This document shows positions 5,806 to 10,403 of a stretch of 10,403 bases of DNA, piece after piece. Each line of letters starts with the position of its first letter. The stretch's first letter is position 1. Under the pieces are notes generated by a model. The model had not been told where the DNA came from. It made no database searches and was given only the letters and a program-made list of their open reading frames with translations. This DNA comes from a bacterium (GTDB taxonomy: Bacteria; Patescibacteriota; Minisyncoccia; Phycocordibacterales; UBA6065), in NCBI GenBank assembly GCA_030648825.1, contig JAUSGU010000061.1, forward strand, positions 1 through 10,403, in the 5' to 3' direction. The position numbers and the translations under genes are program-made.

Positions 5806-6723
5806 ATGCCTAAAGATAATTTGCCGCTTGAGCTTTTGAACAAGCATCGAAAAGCGCTTGGATTAGCCGATTCGATTGTTTTCAGTGATGAAAACAATCT
5901 TTTGATAGAACACCCGACGTCCATACCGAGCGCGATTATATTTTTGCCGAAATCAAAAGAGCTCATAGACATGACTCTGGCTTTGGTTTCAAAAATAGTT
6001 GTTGAAAATGGCACAATTGTTCTTGTCGGAGCGAATAATGCGGGAATTGGTTCTGCAAATAAATTATATGAGGCAAATATCGGTCCTGTAGAACAAAAAA
6101 TTATCGGCAATCATTCGGCCCTGTATGTCGGAAAAAATAAAAGACTCGGAGCAGGTAAAAAACTGGAGGATTTTCTCTCATACTCCCCTCTTTCATACGG
6201 AAACATTCAAATTGAAGTTGCAAACTTGTCGGGAATATTCAGTGTAGGAGAATTGGACGAGGGTACAAAGATTTTACTCGATCATATTCCATATAATAAG
6301 AAAAAAATTCTGGATATCGGTTGTGGTTCTGGTGTAATCGGAGTTATATACAAAAAAACTTCGCCAGAAAGTGAAATTACAATGTCTGATTCCAGCAAGC
6401 TCGCTGTTCTGGCCACAAAAAGAACACTTGAGAGAAATAAAATTGAAGCGAAAGTTATAGAATCGGATGTTTTTGACGATATAAAAGACAGCTTTGACCT
6501 CATCGTTACTAATCCTCCATTTCACAAAGGAATAGAGACCGATTATTCTTTTGTAGAAAAGTTTGCCCGAGGCGCGAAACGACATTTGGCGAAAAGTGGT
6601 GAAGTTTATGTTGTAGCAAATTCTTTTCTTCCTTATATAGAAATTCTTGAAAAAAATATCGGTCCAACCGACATAATCATAGACACAAAGAGGTTTAGAG
6701 TATATAAGAGCACTAGCCTATAA
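5806..6723 (+). CDS. rsmC: RsmC/RlmG-like rRNA guanine-N2 methyltransferase
   Basis: RsmC uses S-adenosylmethionine to methylate N2 of G1207 in 16S rRNA; RlmG does the same at a 23S site. The 305 residues (from 5806) have the two-domain layout of this family. The N-terminal half is non-catalytic, with FLPKSKE (46-52), LVGANNAGIGSA (73-84) and SALYVGKNK (104-112). The C-terminal Rossmann domain has GIFSVGELDEGT (143-154), motif I LDIGCGSGVIG (169-179), acidic D195, the catalytic NPPFH (236-240) and VANSFLPY (270-277). NPP is the signature of N-methylation of bases. An ATG exists 60 bp upstream in frame (5746), but that extension is lysine-rich, unlike the family, and covers the promoter. Convergent with the M50 gene, 17 bp apart. 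The choice between RsmC and RlmG is not certain; RsmC is more likely on size. Confidence 0.85.
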   Translation: MPKDNLPLELLNKHRKALGLADSIVFSDENNLLIEHPTSIPSAIIFLPKSKELIDMTLALVSKIVVENGTIVLVGANNAGIGSANKLYEANIGPVEQKIIGNHSALYVGKNKRLGAGKKLEDFLSYSPLSYGNIQIEVANLSGIFSVGELDEGTKILLDHIPYNKKKILDIGCGSGVIGVIYKKTSPESEITMSDSSKLAVLATKRTLERNKIEAKVIESDVFDDIKDSFDLIVTNPPFHKGIETDYSFVEKFARGAKRHLAKSGEVYVVANSFLPYIEILEKNIGPTDIIIDTKRFRVYKSTSL

Positions 6724-6740
6724 TTTAATACCACGAAAAT

Positions 6741-7364
6741 TCAAAAAGTAAGTCCTGTAATCACTCCAAACAGCCACGGTATGAGAGGTGCGAAAAATTG
6801 CCAGATAAAGAGGAGGAATATGATGACACCGAAAAAACCGAACCTCTCCATTGATTGACGAATGCGCATAAAACCGCGAGGCAAAATGCTGGAGATAATC
6901 TTTGAACCGTCCAGAGGCGGAATAGGAATGAGATTGAATACCGCCAATACTATATTAACCATTACTATTACTTGGCATATGACACCAGCTCCACTCGCCA
7001 GTAAATCGTTCGGAATGAGATAAAAACGAATAAAAAATCCGAATATGAGAGCGAGCAAAATATTTGAAGCGGGACCAGCCACGGCCACAATCGCTTCACC
7101 CCATCTCTGATTGCGTAAATTATAAGGATTATACGGCACAGGCTTGGCCCAACCGAATAAAAAACTGCCTGGAAGCATTAGGGAGATGATCGGCAATATG
7201 ATTGTACCGACGAGATCAATATGTTTTATCGGATTCAAGGTGAGTCTACCAGCATATTCAGCAGTATGATCACCCAAAGCTAGAGCCGCATAACCATGAG
7301 AGATTTCATGGATAACGACAGAGAACAAGAGAACAATGAGAGAAAATATAAATTGGAAATCCAT
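6741..7364 (-). CDS. Site-2-type membrane zinc metalloprotease (M50 family)
   Basis: Peptidase M50 proteins cut transmembrane helices inside the membrane, often to release regulators such as anti-sigma factors. The 207 residues include HEISH (19-23) in the first helix, giving the HExxH zinc site; FGWAKPVPYNPYNLRN (70-85) and GEAIVAVAGPASN (89-101); and NLIPIPPLDG (144-153), which supplies the third zinc ligand D152. Hydrophobic segments lie at about 5-30, 50-70, 92-118, 125-148 and 172-205. The length and the absence of a PDZ domain match the short YwhC/Rip-like subgroup rather than RseP. It stands divergent from rpmB and convergent with rsmC. No SD is visible before the ATG. The substrate cannot be told from context. 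Confidence 0.93.
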   Translation of the reverse strand: MDFQFIFSLIVLLFSVVIHEISHGYAALALGDHTAEYAGRLTLNPIKHIDLVGTIILPIISLMLPGSFLFGWAKPVPYNPYNLRNQRWGEAIVAVAGPASNILLALIFGFFIRFYLIPNDLLASGAGVICQVIVMVNIVLAVFNLIPIPPLDGSKIISSILPRGFMRIRQSMERFGFFGVIIFLLFIWQFFAPLIPWLFGVITGLTF

Positions 7365-7437
7365 ATAACAAAAGAAATTTCACGGTAGTGGCTAAACTTG
7401 CCAAAACACCCATATATGATAGCATGCTCGTACTTCC

Positions 7438-7443
7438 TAACAT
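7438..7443 (+). promoter_or_regulatory. Possible -10 box before rpmB
   Basis: TAACAT ends 7 nt before the chosen rpmB ATG (7451). No convincing -35 precedes it, and TATGAT at 7415-7420 is an alternative -10. It is listed because it fits the leaderless pattern of other core genes here. Confidence 0.25.
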
Positions 7444-7450
7444 CAAATTT

Positions 7451-7693
7451 ATGGCCCGAATCTGTCCAATTACAAAGAGTTCATCTATAGTAGGCGGTGG
7501 TTATTCAAACGCCACGCGCGCTACCCAATTCAACCCTACGGGCAAGGTGCGCAAACACGTCAACTTTCAGAATAAAAAGATTTACATCCCCGAATTGAAA
7601 AAGTCCATCCGCCTCACTCTCTCTACTCGCGGTATCAAAACTATAAACAAGAACGGTGCCTATATCACTCTAAAGAAAGCCGGTCTCATATAA
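7451..7693 (+). CDS. rpmB: 50S ribosomal protein bL28
   Basis: bL28 is a late-assembly protein of the large subunit, near the E site. From the ATG at 7451 it has 80 residues, starting MARICPITKSS, the usual bL28 opening (compare MSRVCQVTGK). Then come GGGYSNATRATQFNPTGK (15-32), the RKHVNFQNKKIYIP core (34-47) and LTLSTRGIKTINKNG (55-69). The open frame continues upstream to a GTG at 7388, but those 21 residues do not belong to the family, so the internal ATG is preferred. It is slightly longer than typical (about 62-78). No SD is present. It is divergent from the M50 gene and convergent with the MBL gene (28 bp gap). No rpmG or other ribosomal gene accompanies it. Confidence 0.93.
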   Translation: MARICPITKSSSIVGGGYSNATRATQFNPTGKVRKHVNFQNKKIYIPELKKSIRLTLSTRGIKTINKNGAYITLKKAGLI

Positions 7694-7721
7694 TCATACA
7701 GTTTTCATTTGCTGGTGATTT

Positions 7722-8585
7722 TTATTTTTTGTAAAGCAAAACTTTTGTTGAAATTGATTTTCCGTCCGAAACAAATTTGATGGTTCCTTCTCTATCAGTC
7801 CGTATTATTTGTATGCCTAATTTTTCAAAAATTTTCAAAACATCGGCATGCGGATGCCCATATCGATTTTTTTTGCCTGCTGAAATGACTACATACTGTG
7901 GCGCAACCGCTTTCACATATTTTTCTCCACTAGAAGTATGCGAGCCATGATGTCCCGCTTTGAGTACATCGCTTTTGAGAAACTCACCATCCATTCCGAT
8001 CAAATAATTTTCAATCTTCTTCGGTGAATCGCCTGTGAGCATGATTGTCGTTGAACCATATTTCATTTGCCCCACGATTGAAGCGTCATTTGTATTTTTG
8101 AAACCGGAAACATTCGTGTCTGGATAGAGAATATCAAAGTGAGACCCGTCGCCAAAATTGATTATCATTCCACGGCGCGCCAGTTTAGATGGAATATCTT
8201 TCTCTGCGCGAAGCCTGTGTAGTTCATCATCTATAACATTTTTTGAATTTATGCCGGGTTCAATAAACAAACCTATGCGATAACGCTCTAGCACTGATGG
8301 AAGTCCGCCTATATGATCCGCATCGGGATGTGTTTCTATGACAACATCAATTGACCGATCATAAAACGGCATGACTTCCGAGAGCTTTTGGAGAATAATC
8401 CTGGAAGGTCCGCCATCTATCAACATATCGTGCCCTCCCGGAGTGCGAATATATACAGCGTCACCTTGGCCTATATCTAGAAAATAAATTTCCAGCAAGC
8501 CACGCTCGCGCTCCAGAGTAAAAACAAAAACACTCGCTAAAACGAGAACAAAAAAGATAGTATATATGATTCGTCTGATTTTCAT
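7722..8585 (-). CDS. ComEC-type metallo-beta-lactamase protein (stand-alone Rec2 C-terminal domain)
   Basis: This 287-residue protein has one N-terminal membrane helix (about 6-23), which puts the rest outside. It matches the MBL domain that usually forms the C-terminus of ComEC/Rec2, the DNA-uptake channel, where it is thought to degrade the non-transported strand. Visible motifs are FLDIGQGDAVYI (35-46), LIDGG (55-59), the metal site THPDADHIGG (85-94), NDASIV (166-171), LTGD (183-186), LKAGHHGSHTSS (208-219) and NRYGHPH (240-246) followed by RTDREG (262-267). The metal-site histidines and aspartates expected for the fold appear to be present. The matching membrane part is encoded at 9837-10403, separated by two genes. 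Gene fission of comEC is the simplest reading; a separate secreted nuclease or hydrolase is the alternative. No SD; TAGGCT ends 6 nt before the ATG. Confidence 0.9.
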   Translation of the reverse strand: MKIRRIIYTIFFVLVLASVFVFTLERERGLLEIYFLDIGQGDAVYIRTPGGHDMLIDGGPSRIILQKLSEVMPFYDRSIDVVIETHPDADHIGGLPSVLERYRIGLFIEPGINSKNVIDDELHRLRAEKDIPSKLARRGMIINFGDGSHFDILYPDTNVSGFKNTNDASIVGQMKYGSTTIMLTGDSPKKIENYLIGMDGEFLKSDVLKAGHHGSHTSSGEKYVKAVAPQYVVISAGKKNRYGHPHADVLKIFEKLGIQIIRTDREGTIKFVSDGKSISTKVLLYKK

Positions 8586-8603
8586 GTCCAGAGCCTATCA
8601 GAG

Positions 8604-8637
8604 AAAGATAAAGAAATTATAAAGAAAAGATAAAGAA
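8604..8637. repeat. 12-bp direct repeat with 22-bp period in the sod upstream region
   Basis: AAAGATAAAGAA occurs at 8604-8615 and exactly again at 8626-8637. The 22-bp period is about two helical turns, so both copies face the same side. The second copy ends 7 bp before TATAAT (8645-8650), covering the -35 zone of the sod promoter; the first lies close to the start of the divergent MBL gene. A regulator site is plausible. The sequence is low complexity (A/G), so chance or slippage is possible. Confidence 0.5.
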
Positions 8638-8644
8638 GAATGTG

Positions 8645-8650
8645 TATAAT
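8645..8650 (+). promoter_or_regulatory. -10 element of the sod promoter
   Basis: TATAAT, a perfect -10, sits 30 nt before the ATG at 8681 and gives a leader of about 24 nt. No -35-like hexamer is found at the right distance; a purine-rich direct repeat occupies that zone, which would fit activator dependence. The leader has no SD. Confidence 0.5.
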
Positions 8651-8680
8651 GAATACATATATAACTAAAATAATTAAAAA

Positions 8681-9262
8681 ATGAAAAAATTTGAAGAAAA
8701 AAAATTTAATATTCCCGCTCTCAGAGGTATCTCAGCAAAAACGATTGAGGAACATTTGAAACTCTATGCGGGATATGTAAAACATTTAAACCTCATACAT
8801 GAAATTGTAGAAAATCAAAGCAATCCGGAATACGCGCGGAGAGAAGCGTATCGCAGAGTGGGATTTGAATTCGGAGGCATGCGCAACCATGAATATTATT
8901 TTTCACATTTTGAAGGCGGACCGAAACCTCTCTCTCCCGACTCTCCTTTGTACAAAAAAATCGCCGAATGGACCGGATCTTTCAATTCTTTTCTGGAAAT
9001 CTTCAAAAATTTGGCCACTACGCGCGGTATCGGTTGGGCGATGCTTGGGTATGATAAGCAAACCGACACATTGATTCAATATTGGGTTGATGAGCAACAT
9101 TTGGGACATCTCCCCGATGTTTCGCCAATTCTCGCTCTGGATATGTGGGAACATTCTTTTGTCGCAGACTATCAGCCGAGTGGCAAGAAAAATTATATTG
9201 AGGACTTTTTCGCCAACCTCAATTGGCAAACAGTAGAAGACAACTTCAAAAAAGCAAAATAA
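8681..9262 (+). CDS. sod: Superoxide dismutase, Fe/Mn family
   Basis: Converts superoxide to oxygen and hydrogen peroxide; probably cytoplasmic, as there is no signal peptide. The 193 residues have the two-domain SodFM layout. The four metal ligands can be placed: H25 (KTIEEHLKLYAGYV), H70 (GGMRNHEYYF), D154 and H158 (LDMWEHSF, the family DxWEH signature). GSFNSFLEIFKNLATTRGIG (99-118) and NYIEDFFANLNW (171-182) are also typical. It is divergent near the active-site channel: E. coli has HYGKHHQTYV, whereas here it is HLKLYAGYV, one residue shorter and lacking the second histidine (H30), with Y32 as the likely counterpart of Tyr34. Iron or manganese use cannot be decided. It is transcribed away from the MBL gene and ends in a shared convergent terminator. 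Confidence 0.93.
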   Translation: MKKFEEKKFNIPALRGISAKTIEEHLKLYAGYVKHLNLIHEIVENQSNPEYARREAYRRVGFEFGGMRNHEYYFSHFEGGPKPLSPDSPLYKKIAEWTGSFNSFLEIFKNLATTRGIGWAMLGYDKQTDTLIQYWVDEQHLGHLPDVSPILALDMWEHSFVADYQPSGKKNYIEDFFANLNWQTVEDNFKKAK

Positions 9263-9296
9263 AATCCCTCGCGCTACACAGTCGGCGAGAGGGATT
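9263..9296. terminator. Convergent terminator between sod and the 9335 gene
   Basis: AATCCCTC (9263-9270) pairs with GAGGGATT (9289-9296), 8 bp, with additional GC pairing possible inside. It begins at the sod stop codon. On the minus strand it is followed by TTATTTTGCTTTTTT, a good T tract, so it should stop the 9335-9799 transcript. On the plus strand the T-rich run comes only about 20 nt later, so it is weaker for sod. Confidence 0.7.
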
Positions 9297-9334
9297 GAAG
9301 AAAGTTCAAATTGGGATTTTTTGTTGGTGAATTC

Positions 9335-9799
9335 TCACTCCAGATTTTTTTTGTTTGCCAGACCTATCATGTCGTAAAACATTTGCCGACACGACAGATA
9401 CAACTGTTGCAACGATGTGAGGGGTTGTCTCCTCTGCTCAATTGCTGGTTTGATGACATAGCACTCGGCAATTAGAGCCTCTTCGCCAAAAAGCCTTTTC
9501 AATTCGCACTGAAGTTTCCAGCTTACGACTTCATTGTAATGTAAACGGAATTGTTCCAAGAACGCCTCCACATGTCTTTGATCCGATAGATCATAGACCC
9601 CAATCGGCCCTTCCCACCCATCGGTGTAGAGGAGATCTCCAGAGTTTCCGACACAAAACACAAGTGGATCTTGATCTGGATATCTTTTGAAAATCCATTG
9701 ATCTCCACCAGCTGATATGTCCAGTCCTTTCGGTTTTTTATCTGTGACTCCAACACCATTCTCGGTTCTCACTAGAAAGACGAACTTTTGTTCTTTCAT
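9335..9799 (-). CDS. Hypothetical protein, 154 residues
   Basis: I do not recognise this protein. It is soluble in appearance, with no signal peptide or membrane segment. The first 75 residues read as a beta-rich region (VFLVRTENGVGVTD, QWIFKRY, VFCVGNSGDLLYTD, GPIGVYDL). The second half, from about 76, is helical and charged (HVEAFLEQFRLHY, CELKRLFGEE, LTSLQQLYLSCRQMFYDM). Cysteines at about 49, 98, 113 and 137 do not form a metal-site pattern. Evidence that it is a real gene: an intact frame, AAAGG 7 nt before the ATG, and a hairpin terminator downstream on the correct strand. It starts 37 bp after the comEC stop on the same strand, so it may be co-transcribed with it. It lies between the two ComEC parts, but nothing in the sequence ties it to DNA uptake. 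Confidence 0.7.
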   Translation of the reverse strand: MKEQKFVFLVRTENGVGVTDKKPKGLDISAGGDQWIFKRYPDQDPLVFCVGNSGDLLYTDGWEGPIGVYDLSDQRHVEAFLEQFRLHYNEVVSWKLQCELKRLFGEEALIAECYVIKPAIEQRRQPLTSLQQLYLSCRQMFYDMIGLANKKNLE

Positions 9800-9820
9800 G
9801 ATAAAACCTTTTGTTTATTG

Positions 9821-9840
9821 TTGACTTACGATTGACTTAC
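9821..9840. repeat. 9-bp tandem-like repeat at the comEC stop codon
   Basis: TTGACTTAC occurs at 9821-9829 and 9832-9840 (11-bp period, one helical turn). On the minus strand this reads GTAAGTCAA twice; the comEC TAA lies in the first copy. It could be an operator for the 9799 gene or a small duplication. Confidence 0.4.
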
Positions 9841-10403
9841 AAATGTACTCTCACGCTGATATTACTTTTTTTCTGTTTCCTGTCAATTTTTTTATGAAAC
9901 CGCACGATCCAAAATGTTAAAAAAACATATGCCAAAAAAAGCATGAGAGAAGTGATAGTCATTTTTACGGACGCGAAAGGCAACTCTCCAAAAAAGGAAA
10001 CGACAAAAATCATCCACGAGAGAATAATGTCGGTAGCCCAAGCGATAGGCAGAGCGATATAATCAGAAAAAAAGCCGAAAAAACCCGTCATAAAACCTCC
10101 AAACATAGACCACGGCACGAGAGGCAAGACGATCAGATTTGTAATGAGAGATATGATGGATACTTCACCCATTTTATAAAACATAAAAGGCATAATAAAT
10201 ATCTGTGTAGATATGGTCGCCGAGATTATCTGACGAATTTGAAATTTTTCTGTGACCCACGACAGTTTTTCCATAATAATCGGCGAGATATATACCAGAG
10301 CCAGAGTGGATAAAAAACTCAACTGAAAACCTATATCAAAAACTAAAATGCGCGGATTTTGGAGGAGCATGAGCAAACCGGCAACAATCAGAGCTCGAGA
10401 CAC
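9837..10403 (-). CDS. comEC: ComEC/Rec2 competence channel, C-terminal part (5' end outside window)
   Basis: ComEC is the inner-membrane channel that carries single-stranded DNA into the cell during natural transformation. The visible 188 residues are internal to the protein: the frame is open to the right edge, and the GTG there is an internal valine codon. SRALIVAGLLMLLQNP, then DIGFQLSFLSTLALVY, are hallmarks of the competence domain. So is GEVSIISLITNLIVLPLVPW in the middle. About five hydrophobic helices follow one another, and the protein ends in a basic tail (RFHKKIDRKQKK) without the MBL domain that usually follows. That domain is found separately at 7722-8585. The stop overlaps a 9-bp direct repeat, and a gene on the same strand starts 37 bp later. 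Confidence 0.9.
   Translation of the reverse strand: MSRALIVAGLLMLLQNPRILVFDIGFQLSFLSTLALVYISPIIMEKLSWVTEKFQIRQIISATISTQIFIMPFMFYKMGEVSIISLITNLIVLPLVPWSMFGGFMTGFFGFFSDYIALPIAWATDIILSWMIFVVSFFGELPFASVKMTITSLMLFLAYVFLTFWIVRFHKKIDRKQKKSNISVRVHL

Noticed and set aside
7388-7450. N-terminal extension of bL28 from a GTG
   Set aside because: bL28 proteins begin with M(A/S)R(I/V)C; the 21 extra residues are not part of the family.

Overview
The window looks like a piece of a Patescibacteria (CPR) chromosome, most probably Parcubacteria (Nomurabacteria-like). This is an inference. It rests on a short secreted protein with the 'PPTQSPPGDN ... VGIGTTNP' tail-fibre-like pattern common in that group, a ComEC whose membrane and metallo-beta-lactamase (MBL) parts are separate genes, a divergent Fe/Mn superoxide dismutase, compact ribosomal genes with almost no Shine-Dalgarno (SD) sites, and moderate-to-low G+C. 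There are no tRNA, rRNA, CRISPR or IS elements that I can see.

Left part (1-1545, minus strand): a partial secreted or surface protein with a proline-rich linker and a C-terminal 'RAIGPSL' beta domain runs off the left edge. It is driven by a near-consensus sigma70 promoter that is followed at once by a terminator-like hairpin. Upstream lies a small secreted, cysteine-tailed tail-fibre-like protein, placed 17 bp after the str operon.

Centre-left (1543-4898, minus strand): the str operon rpsL-rpsG-fusA, without tuf. It has a candidate promoter at 4871-4898 and a leader of about 215 nt. The leader can fold into a long hairpin (4707-4794, 23 bp in four nested helices), and both of its wobble pairs support transcription on the minus strand. 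I cannot assign it to a known RNA class. fusA also has its own promoter-like sequence overlapping the end of rpsG.

Centre (4918-7693): a membrane-anchored trypsin-like protease (minus), an RsmC-like rRNA methyltransferase (plus), an M50 site-2-type membrane protease (minus) and ribosomal protein bL28 (plus).

Right part (7722-10403): a stand-alone MBL protein equivalent to the ComEC C-terminal domain (minus), an Fe/Mn superoxide dismutase (plus), an unrecognised 154-residue protein (minus), and the C-terminal part of the ComEC channel (minus), which runs off the right edge. The two ComEC parts suggest a split DNA-uptake machine.

Regulation: several core genes have no SD but carry a TANNNT (-10-like) hexamer ending 6-7 nt before the start codon, which suggests leaderless transcripts. 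The accessory or secreted genes at 941, 5715 and 9799 have recognisable SD sequences instead.
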